DNA from: Planctomycetaceae bacterium
Lineage (GTDB): Bacteria > Planctomycetota > Planctomycetia > Pirellulales > Pirellulaceae
Assembly: GCA_020638975.1 (NCBI GenBank)
Contig: JACKHN010000033.1
Location: forward strand, 1 to 64,000
DNA length: 64,000 bases
Direction: 5' to 3'
Shown: positions 40,612 through 51,661 of the stretch, in pieces
How the letters are laid out: each line of letters opens with the position of its first letter
Position numbering within the stretch: position 1 is the stretch's first letter
The notes under the pieces: model-generated
What the model was told of the DNA's origin: nothing
What the model saw: only the letters and a program-made list of their open reading frames with translations
Databases searched by the model: none
Translations under genes and position numbers: made by a program

Positions 40612-40664
40612 TAGGGTCCCGCTGTGCGGACCTCAGGGAGTCCTGGTCCGCACAGCGGACCCTA
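40612..40664. terminator. Terminator-like hairpin, target of the group II intron
   Basis: AGGGTCC-GCTGTGCGGACC (left arm, about 40613-40632) pairs with GGTCCGCACAGCGGACCCT (right arm, about 40645-40663), with one bulged base. It forms a long GC-rich stem. No T-run follows because the group II intron begins right after CTA at 40665. The hairpin also resembles the dispersed palindromes elsewhere in the window. Confidence 0.7.
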
Positions 40665-41278
40665 GTGCGCCTGTGAAGGCGTTTGAATTGTCGGGTGAAA
40701 GTCCCGTCCAGGCTACCGTTACCAGCCTGTAGTCGAAAGTGGTAACTGCGTTGTCGCGAGACAAGGTGGAGAGCAACCTGAGACGAATGACCAGTCCGTA
40801 ACGAAAGTGAACTCGATTCGGCCAAGCCTGTCGGGGAGCCTCCTAGGATCTGGCGAACCCTTGACTGCACGCAGTCGGCCCGATGATGACCGCGATAGGT
40901 CTGTCCCATTGCAAGGACGGTCGGTGCAGCAGCCACGACGATGATGAGAACCTCGGTAACGTGTTAAATCGAGCGTGGTGAAATGGCATTAAGGTGGTTG
41001 GAGACGGAATGGTCAGAAGTTCAAACGAGGTAAGCAGGGAGAACTGCCAACTCAACAGACAGCCCAGAATCTATCGTTAAGATAGCGATGAGGAACGTCG
41101 CTTACTCAATGTTCCAGGCTCCTTCGGCCAACGATCAGGCTGAATGCGAGAGCGAAACCATGATCGTCGATGAATTTGTTACAGGCGGTTGGCAGTAGTC
41201 AGAGCCTTCATAGTAGTGACGACCGTTGGGAACCAAACCTGGCGCGAGCGAAGGGAGGCAGGAAAGTGGAATGCGCGA

Positions 41279-42652
41279 ATGACCAAAGACACGAAACGTA
41301 GAGCTAACAACTACATCCCCGTCACAGTGCCGTTTACAGCGGCTACCCCGGCGGTAGAACCCGAGGCACGGGAATCAACACGTGAGATCTCCGCTTGGGC
41401 GAATCGTAGTGTTTGGACCGACCGCATGTTGAACGCACTCGTTGTAGGAGTGCGAGGAGGCAAATGGCATGCTCTGAGCGACAAAGTCGAAAGCGAACTC
41501 AACCTATTCACGTCGGCCCGCAAGGTCGTCGGGAGAGACGGGGCCGCTGGAGTGGACGGCCAAAGCACCAGCGATTTCGCCGAACATGAGATCGACGAAA
41601 TCCGACGCCTACACCGGCAACTACGCGAGGGGACTTACCGCCCGCGTCCGGTGCGTCGAGTCTGGATTCCCAAACCGGGCAGTTCGACGGAACGTCCGCT
41701 GGGGATTCCAACGGTTCGAGATCGGGTCGTGCAAACGGCCATTCTTAACGTGATCGAACCGATCTTCGACAACGAGTTTCACGAGCGAAGCTTCGGCTTT
41801 CGCCACGGACGCAGTTGCCATGACGCGCTGCGAGTTGTCGAGCAGAAGCTTGACGAAGGCAAGGTGTTTGTTGTTGACGCTGATCTTCAAAGCTACTTCG
41901 ATACGATTCCGAAAGATCGCTTGATGCAACTTGTGCAAGCGAAAATCTCGGATCGCCGTCTGTTGGCTTTGATCCAATCGTTTCTGGATCAATCGATCCT
42001 GGAAGAACTATCCGAGTGGACGCCCGAAGCGGGAGTTCCACAAGGAGCGGTTCTTTCACCGTTGTTGTCGAATTTGTACTTGAGTGAACTGGATCATCGG
42101 ATGGCCAAGCTTGGCTATGAAATGGTTCGTTACTGTGACGACTTCGTGATCCTGTGTGGTAGTCAGGCCGAAGCCGAATCGGCACTTGAGGAAGTGAGGT
42201 GTTTTGTCGCATCTGCCGGCTTGACGCTTCATCCTGAGAAGACGCGAGTTGTTGATAGTCGTGAGACGAGTTTTGATTTTCTGGGCTATTCGTTCCGCTG
42301 GAAGGATCGCTTCCCGCGGGCCAAGAGTCGCCGCAAGATGGTCGATCGAATCCGCGAATTGACTCCGCGTAAATCGGGACAGTCGATGACACAAACGATT
42401 GCAGAGATCAATGCGGTGACGATCGGCTGGTTCACGTACTTTCGTCACAGTAACTGGAATGTTTTCGATGCCTATGATGGGATGATCCGTCGACGTTTGC
42501 GGCGTCAGTTGCTCAAACGTCACCGGCATAATCCCCAACGCTTATCGAGAACACGCCGTTGGCCCAATGCCTACTTCACGGATCTGGGGTTGCGAAGTCT
42601 GCGCAACGCCCACACCCGTTACGTTCAATCCCTATCACTGGGCAACCACTAA
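41279..42652 (+). CDS. Group II intron reverse transcriptase/maturase
   Basis: 457 residues from ATG 41279. The reverse transcriptase blocks are complete: VGRDGAAGVDGQST, RPVRRVWIPKPGSSTERPLG, IPTVRDRVVQTAILNVIEPI, HERSFGFRHGRSCHDAL, FVVDADLQSYFDTIPKDRL, GVPQGAVLSPLLSNLYLSEL and the active site RYCDDFVILC. The catalytic box is YCDD rather than the more usual YADD. The maturase X domain follows (GWFTYFRHSNWNVFDAYDG) and the protein ends without an HNH endonuclease domain, as in class C/D/F lineages. The intron is probably able to splice and move. Confidence 0.93.
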   Translation: MTKDTKRRANNYIPVTVPFTAATPAVEPEARESTREISAWANRSVWTDRMLNALVVGVRGGKWHALSDKVESELNLFTSARKVVGRDGAAGVDGQSTSDFAEHEIDEIRRLHRQLREGTYRPRPVRRVWIPKPGSSTERPLGIPTVRDRVVQTAILNVIEPIFDNEFHERSFGFRHGRSCHDALRVVEQKLDEGKVFVVDADLQSYFDTIPKDRLMQLVQAKISDRRLLALIQSFLDQSILEELSEWTPEAGVPQGAVLSPLLSNLYLSELDHRMAKLGYEMVRYCDDFVILCGSQAEAESALEEVRCFVASAGLTLHPEKTRVVDSRETSFDFLGYSFRWKDRFPRAKSRRKMVDRIRELTPRKSGQSMTQTIAEINAVTIGWFTYFRHSNWNVFDAYDGMIRRRLRRQLLKRHRHNPQRLSRTRRWPNAYFTDLGLRSLRNAHTRYVQSLSLGNH

Positions 42653-42657
42653 CTGGA

Positions 42658-42690
42658 GAGCCGTGTGCGGGAGAACCGCATGCACGGTTC
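42658..42690 (+). ncRNA. Group II intron domain V
   Basis: GAGCCGTGTGCGGGAGAACC followed by GCATGCACGGTTC folds as the 34-nt catalytic hairpin: GAGCCGTGTGCGG pairs with CCGCATGCACGGTTC around a GAGAA loop. It lies six bases after the reverse transcriptase stop. Confidence 0.85.
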
Positions 42691-42793
42691 GGAGGGAGGG
42701 GAGTCCGGCTCAACCGGACTTCCCTACCCCTATCTCTTGAAATGCCGAAGTTATTTCTGACTTATTCCCAAGGGATTTTCAACGAACCTCTCA

Positions 42794-45406
42794 TTATAAC
42801 AGGAACAGCGGAACTGCCCATTTGCCAACAGTGATCGTTTCGCCCTTTTCACAGTCTTTCTGATAGAGCGTGCAGAAGTTGGCAGTCGATTTCGGATTGA
42901 ACAGCCGAACTTCGGCAGCACTGACCTTTTTGAAGCCCTGCTTTGTCAGCTCGTCTGTACAAGAGTCCTTGTTACGATCTGGCGTCGGTGTGAGAAACCA
43001 AACAGTGCCAGACCGATCGCAAGTCAGTGTCTTGCGACCATCAAGCGGAATTCTCAATAGGCTTGCTCCGTTCAGTGCTGCAATTTCTTCCGCAGCAACA
43101 TAAGTGCGGTCAGTAAAGAGTTTGACTCCGTTGGCAAACGCTGCGGCATCGAAGTTGCCGGTGCTCAACGAGCCAGGCGTTTGACGACGAAGGGCTTCGC
43201 CGTTCGAGTTGCTACGAACTGGCTCTGGCTTGTTCTCTTGGCCTCCAGACGCTTCGCTGACAATTTGTCGCAAACGCATGTCGTCACTGAGCGGCTTGCC
43301 GGCGGCAACGTCTTCTTCACGGAACGTTGCCATGAGAATATGTCGCGAACCGGTGCGGCTAAAGTCGTAGATCACTCGGATCACGCCGTCAGCGGTCTGC
43401 TGACCATCGGGATACGAAACGCCGCTACGTTCATCCAGCAGCAAGCCACCGGTCCATGATTGGCCGTCGTCAGTCGACACAAACGCCGTCAGATGCGAGC
43501 GGCCGGTGGCCTCTTCAATCGCGCCGTGCTTTACGAGCAGCAGGTTACCCGACTGAAGTCTTTGAACGAAGAAGCGGGCGCTGGGGTGTGCGATCTCGGA
43601 AGGTTTCAGCTCAGGCCACGTCTTGCCACGATCCGTCGAGACACTTTCGCCGATGCCGTACTTCGTCCGCGCCAGCAGCCAAAGCGAACCATCGTTTCGC
43701 TCGACGATGATGTGCTCGTCAAAGGCTCGGACATCTTGCGGGACATTACACGCGCCTCGCAATGACCACGATCGGCCAAGATCCGTTGACACGATCATCT
43801 TTGCGCTGGAGTCAGTCGCTCGCCAAGTCGATGCGGGCAACACCCACTCGCCGCTGCTGAGTACAACCGGCTTGCACATCATGATACCGTCCGTCAGCCG
43901 ACGCGGCTGGCTCCATTGCGGTTGCTCGGCGTCGGGATCGTCCGTGTGAACACACCAAACTCCGGCAACGGAGCCGTCATGTCCCTGCGACTGAGCCCAG
44001 AAAACAAACAGACGGCCCGTCGGCGCAACCCACAGTTCCGGATCAAACGCCCGCAATGGACCTGGGCCATCGGGATCGATAACCAACACTTCCCGCCAAG
44101 ACTTGCCGTCGTCACCGCTGGTCGAAACCACGACATAGTTGTTGTGATCTTCGCTCGGCGTAATGCCTGCATACCAGTCCGCCCACAGTCGCCCACCGGG
44201 TGCGACAGCCATGCTTGGAATTCCTTGGAATGCCCGGTTGCTCGTCGCATGATCCGGCTGTTTGGGCGGTCCGACGTAAGCGGGAGTCTGCAGAAACGGG
44301 TCGGCCAGTTTTAAACCCGACAGTGTGACTCGCAGTTTCTTGGCCTCGTCTGCGTTCTCAGCGAGAGGTTCGTCGTGAAACGCGGGCAGCAGGTGTTCCC
44401 AGACCAGATCGAGTTGCTTCTGCATGTTTCCGGTCTTGGCGGTGATGGCAATGACCGCGTCTTGTTCCGGCAGAACGATGCAGAACTGGCCGTCTTTGCC
44501 ATCGCCGCGATATGCACCGTGGCGGCACTGCCAGAACTGAAATCCATAGCCTTCTCGCCAATCCGGATTGCCGGCGCTGGGAGCTTTGTCGTTGTCGACC
44601 TGTTTGCTAGTGGCTTGCGCGATCCACTCAGCGGGAATAAGTTGTTTGCCGTTCCACTGGCCCTTCTGCAAATAGAGTTGCCCGAACTTCGCGATGTCTT
44701 CGGTGCGCAGATACAGCCCATAGCCGCCGATTGAAATACCCTGCGGACTCTTGTCCCACGTTGGCTTCTCGACGCCCAGCGGCTCGAACAGTCGAGGAGT
44801 CAGGTAGTCAACGACCGTCTGGCCGGTAACCTTCTGCACGATCGCGGACTGCATGTACGTCGCTGGCGTGTTGTAGCGAAATGTCGAGCCCGGCTCGTGT
44901 GCCACGGGCTCGGCGAGAAATCTCTTCGTCCAGACATCGTTTCCAGTCCACCACGGCTCGGCGGCGTGTCCCGTCGACATCGTCAACAAATCACGAACTC
45001 GCATCGCGTTCAGGTTCGCCGATGGCTCGGCGGGAGCATCCTCGGGAAAAAAGCTCACGACCTTGTCGTCGATGTTCAGCTTGCCTTCGGCAACGGCAAG
45101 TCCGACAGCCGTTGAAGTGAAGCTCTTGCTGAGCGACCACAGAATGTGCGGCTTCTCGGCGGATTCAGGGGCCCACCAACCTTCCGCGACGACCGTTCCA
45201 TGTCGCACGAGCATGAAGCTGTGCATCGATTCGACGTCTTGATCAGCGGCTTCGACAAACTCGCGGATCTTCGTTGAGGAGACGCCTTGCGACTCGGGTG
45301 AACTGCGCGGCAAAGAATCTGCCGCCAACACGCCACTCACCGCCAGCATCTGCGACAGTACGATAAGCACACATCGAATATGATAAGTAGAGTTGAATAC
45401 AATCAT
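42794..45406 (-). CDS. Beta-lactamase-type serine hydrolase fused to a sialidase-like propeller
   Basis: 870 residues from the ATG at 45404-45406 (AAGGA upstream), with a signal peptide ending near SGVLAADS. The first domain (about 35-330) is a class C beta-lactamase/penicillin-binding fold: LWSLSKSFTSTAVGLAVAEG gives the S-x-x-K site and RYNTPATY the Tyr motif. The second domain (about 370-700) is a BNR/sialidase propeller (IPSMAVAPGGRLWADWYAGI, SGDDGKSWREV, VSTDLGRSWSL, VSTDRGKTWPEL, STDDGQSWTGG). The last ~140 residues form an extra beta region. Both are normally separate secreted enzymes. The propeller may bind or cleave a sugar polymer while the first domain hydrolyses esters or amides. 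Confidence 0.82.
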   Translation of the reverse strand: MIVFNSTYHIRCVLIVLSQMLAVSGVLAADSLPRSSPESQGVSSTKIREFVEAADQDVESMHSFMLVRHGTVVAEGWWAPESAEKPHILWSLSKSFTSTAVGLAVAEGKLNIDDKVVSFFPEDAPAEPSANLNAMRVRDLLTMSTGHAAEPWWTGNDVWTKRFLAEPVAHEPGSTFRYNTPATYMQSAIVQKVTGQTVVDYLTPRLFEPLGVEKPTWDKSPQGISIGGYGLYLRTEDIAKFGQLYLQKGQWNGKQLIPAEWIAQATSKQVDNDKAPSAGNPDWREGYGFQFWQCRHGAYRGDGKDGQFCIVLPEQDAVIAITAKTGNMQKQLDLVWEHLLPAFHDEPLAENADEAKKLRVTLSGLKLADPFLQTPAYVGPPKQPDHATSNRAFQGIPSMAVAPGGRLWADWYAGITPSEDHNNYVVVSTSGDDGKSWREVLVIDPDGPGPLRAFDPELWVAPTGRLFVFWAQSQGHDGSVAGVWCVHTDDPDAEQPQWSQPRRLTDGIMMCKPVVLSSGEWVLPASTWRATDSSAKMIVSTDLGRSWSLRGACNVPQDVRAFDEHIIVERNDGSLWLLARTKYGIGESVSTDRGKTWPELKPSEIAHPSARFFVQRLQSGNLLLVKHGAIEEATGRSHLTAFVSTDDGQSWTGGLLLDERSGVSYPDGQQTADGVIRVIYDFSRTGSRHILMATFREEDVAAGKPLSDDMRLRQIVSEASGGQENKPEPVRSNSNGEALRRQTPGSLSTGNFDAAAFANGVKLFTDRTYVAAEEIAALNGASLLRIPLDGRKTLTCDRSGTVWFLTPTPDRNKDSCTDELTKQGFKKVSAAEVRLFNPKSTANFCTLYQKDCEKGETITVGKWAVPLFLL

Positions 45407-45886
45407 TCTGTTGGATCCTTGAATCAATCGGGTACATGCTTTAATCGAGAAATCCTACCATGCCCGATTGGAAGCAGCCATCGCGTCGTTGGCCTAGAAC
45501 GTTCGTTGCCGAATCGGATGCGCGCCAACAACCATCGCGAGTCACCGTTCAACCACGCTGAACGTACAACTTCTTGGTCCTGGAGGGACAACGGATAATA
45601 GTCCTTGGCTTCAGCCCTGGGAATTGTTAGGTCAGACGAATTGAGCCCCGAAGGCGGCGACACAGTTTGCAGACGTTCCCTAGTGTCGCCACCTTCGGGG
45701 CTTTGGACGAACGAACTGCAAAAACCCGGCATGAATGCCGAGGCTACTGTCCATCATCGCTTCGCGACTGTCGAAGTAGCGCAACTTCAAAACTTACGCT
45801 TCGGGTAAGGGCAGGCGGTCGCAAAAGTCGGGCACAAATCAAAAAATGAAACGCCCTAACGTGAACGAAGTGCTCTGGATAGTTCG
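45407..45886. other. Intergenic region with a palindromic repeat
   Basis: 480 bases with no supported gene. Frames here overlap the palindrome at 45644-45702 and have no recognisable protein features. The start of the leftward fusion gene and the end of the PSCyt1/DUF1549 gene border it. Confidence 0.5.
45644..45702. repeat. 20-bp inverted repeat of the AGCCCCGA family
   Basis: AGCCCCGAAGGCGGCGACAC (45644-45663) pairs with GTGTCGCCACCTTCGGGGCT (45683-45702) around a 19-base loop, with a single mismatch. Loop length and ends (AGCCCC...GCGACAC) match the inner palindrome at 21325-21385, so both belong to one dispersed family. Confidence 0.85.
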
Positions 45887-48910
<3,024 letters not shown>

Positions 48911-49169
48911 TGAGAATCTACTTTCAACAATTGTGGTTAATCTCCAGGCTCGTCAGCCTCTCAAACTATTTCACCAGCCATCCAACCTCAATAGTATTAA
49001 CCCTTTTTGAGACACCAGAGCATGCTACACCCAGGTGATTGCCTATCACGACTTCCCTTCATTCCTATGGCATCTGGTGCGCTCGTCCGTCATAATGGTC
49101 GACACCCCACCTGAATCATGGAGCCGCTTGGCTCCCCCGCCCCTTGATGCCTACCTGGAGGGAACGCGA

Positions 49170-51659
49170 GTGTCGCGAACAAAGACGCTTTCCTCAGTTG
49201 ATCGCTGCTGGCAATTCTTGGTGATCGCCTACACGCTGTTGGCGAGTACGAACGGTAACGCTGCTGAATTCCGGGTCGAACCGGCAGAGATATCGCTCGT
49301 CGGCAATTTTTCTCGCGGTCAAGTCTGCGTCCGCGAGTTAGCGGTCGAGTCCGAAGCGACGGAACGGGCCAACGACCTCACGGCGGAAGCGAAATTCACA
49401 TCGTCTGATGCAAACATCTTCACGGTGGATGCCACAGGAATGTTGGTTGCCGTTGGCGACGGAACCGCAAGCTTGCGAGTGACCGTTGGTGACAAGTCGC
49501 ATGACGTGCCGGTCACTGTTTCCGGCGTGGTTGAGAATCCAAGTATCGACTTCGATCGGCAAGTCGCTCCGATTCTCAGCAAGCTGGGATGCAACATGGG
49601 CGCTTGTCATGCGAGTCAGCATGGCAAAGGGGGCTTCAAGTTGTCCGTGTTCGGATTCGAGCCCGGAGATGACCACGCCGCCATCGTCCGCGATCGGTTG
49701 GGTCGCCGCGTCGAACTACTAGATCCGGAGCAAAGCCTCTTCCTTCAAAAGCCGACGATGCAGGTGGCTCACGGCGGTGGCTTGCGGTTGAAAGCAGATT
49801 CCGTTGATTATCAGATCTTGAAAGCTTGGCTGGCAGATCAAGCACCGGGGCCAATGAACGACGCTGCGAAGGTAATCAAGCTCACCGTTACGCCCGCACA
49901 GCGAATTGGCAGCAAAGGGCTAACGCAGCAGTTACGCGTCGTAGCGGCTTATAGCGACGAAACGACGCGTGATGTGACGGCATGGGCCTTGTTCGATTCG
50001 ATGGATGAAGGCGTGTTGGCCGTTACTTCCCAAGGAAGCGTTCGTGCCGTCGGGCAAGGGCAAGCTTCGATCATGGTGCGATTCGACTCGCATGCGGAGA
50101 TCGTGAACTTTGTCATACCTTACAAGGATTCGGTCGAGTTGGCCGGGTGGAAGAACAACAACTTCATTGATGAACTGGCCGAGAAGAAGTTTCGCGAGCT
50201 CGGCATTGAGCCCTCGCCGCTGTGCGACGACGCCACGTTTGTGCGGCGTGTTTACGTTGACGTCATCGGCACACTGCCGACCGTCGCCGAGACGACAAAT
50301 TTCATCGAGAGTAGCGATCCGGACAAACGAGACAAGTTGATTGATCGATTGCTCGGCCTGACCGGTGATCCGAACCTTGACATCTACAATGAACCGTACT
50401 CGGCTTACTGGACCTTGAAGTGGTCAGACTTGATTCGCAACACGAGCAACAAACTCGGCGATCAAGGGATGTGGGCGCTGCACAACTGGATTCGCGACTC
50501 GTTTCGTGCCAACAAGCCCATCGATCGATTTGTTCGTGAACTGGTGACAGGAACAGGATCGATCTACTCGAACGGGCCAGCGAACTACTTTCGCATCAAT
50601 GCCAGCTCGACGGATCTGACGGAATCGACTTCGCAATTGTTTCTAGGTATTCGGCTCGAATGTGCCAAGTGCCATCATCATCCCTTCGAGAACATCAGCC
50701 AGGGCGACTACTACGGATTCTCGGCGTTCTTTGCTCGTGTCGGCACGAAGAACAGCGAAGAATTCGGGCTGTTTGGACGCGAACAAGTCGTCGTCGTTCG
50801 CGAGTCGGGCGAGGTGCGTCACCCCAAAACAGGAAAAAACTTGCCGCCCACGCCGCTTGGTGCGGAACCCATTGATCATCCCTTGGATCGGCGAATTGCC
50901 TTGGCCGATTGGCTGGCGGCACCGGACAACGAATACTTTGCTCGCTCGATCGTCAACCGATACATGTACTACCTGCTGGGACGTGGCTTAGTCGATCCCG
51001 TCGATGATTTGCGTTCGACGAATCCACCAACGAATATCGCGATGATGAACGCATTGTCGCAACAGTTGGTCGAAAGCGGCTTCGACCTCAAACAACTGAT
51101 TCGCTCGATCGTTTCTTCACGGTTGTATCAACTCGACTCGCAGCCCACGCACGAGAACGCCGCCGACAATCGCTTCTACAGCCACTTCAAAGTAAAACGC
51201 TTGCCTGCGGAAGCGTTGCTCGACGCAATCGATCAAGTGACTGGCGTCCAGACGAAGTTCAAGAGTCTGCCGCTGGGAACGCGAGCGATCGAGTTGCCGG
51301 ATGCGGAGTATCCAAACTACTTCCTGAACACGTTCGCCAAACCGCGGCGAGCCAGTGTTTGCGAGTGCGAGCGTTCGCCGGACGAGAGTCTTTCGCAAGC
51401 CTTGCATACGCTTAACGGTGATACACTCGCCAATAAGATCGCAGACAAGAACGGACGCTTGATGAAGTTAATCGCTGGCAAAACGGAACATCAAGCGATC
51501 GTCGCTGAATTGTATCTAGCGACGTTATCTCGCTTTCCGACGGAACAGGAGCAGGCGGCGGCGCGGGAGTTCCTGGCGGACTACACGACACCGCAAGAGT
51601 GTTACGAAGATCTAATCTGGGCGCTGATGAACTCGAAACAGTTTTTGTTCGTGCAGTAG
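49170..51659 (+). CDS. BIG2-PSCyt-DUF1549-DUF1553 secreted protein
   Basis: 829 residues. I chose the GTG at 49170 because GGAGG lies eight bases upstream and a signal peptide follows (CWQFLVIAYTLLASTNGNAA); the frame is open further upstream but looks non-coding. Domain order: a bacterial Ig-like region (about 35-130, FRVEPAEISLVGNFSRGQVC), a PSCyt-type segment with C-x3-CH (LGCNMGACHASQHGKGGFKL), a second Ig-like repeat (TRDVTAWALFDSMDEGVLAV), DUF1549 (VRRVYVDVIGTLPTVAETTN, LECAKCHHHPFENISQGDYY with CxxCH) and DUF1553 (SIVNRYMYYLLGRGLVDPVD). It heads an operon with the PPC-domain and ceramidase-like genes. Confidence 0.88.
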   Translation: MSRTKTLSSVDRCWQFLVIAYTLLASTNGNAAEFRVEPAEISLVGNFSRGQVCVRELAVESEATERANDLTAEAKFTSSDANIFTVDATGMLVAVGDGTASLRVTVGDKSHDVPVTVSGVVENPSIDFDRQVAPILSKLGCNMGACHASQHGKGGFKLSVFGFEPGDDHAAIVRDRLGRRVELLDPEQSLFLQKPTMQVAHGGGLRLKADSVDYQILKAWLADQAPGPMNDAAKVIKLTVTPAQRIGSKGLTQQLRVVAAYSDETTRDVTAWALFDSMDEGVLAVTSQGSVRAVGQGQASIMVRFDSHAEIVNFVIPYKDSVELAGWKNNNFIDELAEKKFRELGIEPSPLCDDATFVRRVYVDVIGTLPTVAETTNFIESSDPDKRDKLIDRLLGLTGDPNLDIYNEPYSAYWTLKWSDLIRNTSNKLGDQGMWALHNWIRDSFRANKPIDRFVRELVTGTGSIYSNGPANYFRINASSTDLTESTSQLFLGIRLECAKCHHHPFENISQGDYYGFSAFFARVGTKNSEEFGLFGREQVVVVRESGEVRHPKTGKNLPPTPLGAEPIDHPLDRRIALADWLAAPDNEYFARSIVNRYMYYLLGRGLVDPVDDLRSTNPPTNIAMMNALSQQLVESGFDLKQLIRSIVSSRLYQLDSQPTHENAADNRFYSHFKVKRLPAEALLDAIDQVTGVQTKFKSLPLGTRAIELPDAEYPNYFLNTFAKPRRASVCECERSPDESLSQALHTLNGDTLANKIADKNGRLMKLIAGKTEHQAIVAELYLATLSRFPTEQEQAAAREFLADYTTPQECYEDLIWALMNSKQFLFVQ

Positions 51660-51661
51660 TG

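Larger units (their letters stand above)
40665..42733 (+). mobile_element. Group II intron (IIC-like placement)
   Basis: The 5' end GTGCG (40665) is the group II consensus, followed by typical domain I sequence (GGGTGAAAGTCCCGTCC). The intron-encoded reverse transcriptase occupies domain IV. Domain V is at 42658-42690 and domain VI runs to a 3' end near 42733 (CCCTACCCCTAT). The total is about 2.07 kb, a normal length. Insertion right behind a terminator-like hairpin is the hallmark of class C introns, although the reverse transcriptase and domain V should be classified properly. The exact 3' boundary is approximate. Confidence 0.85.
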
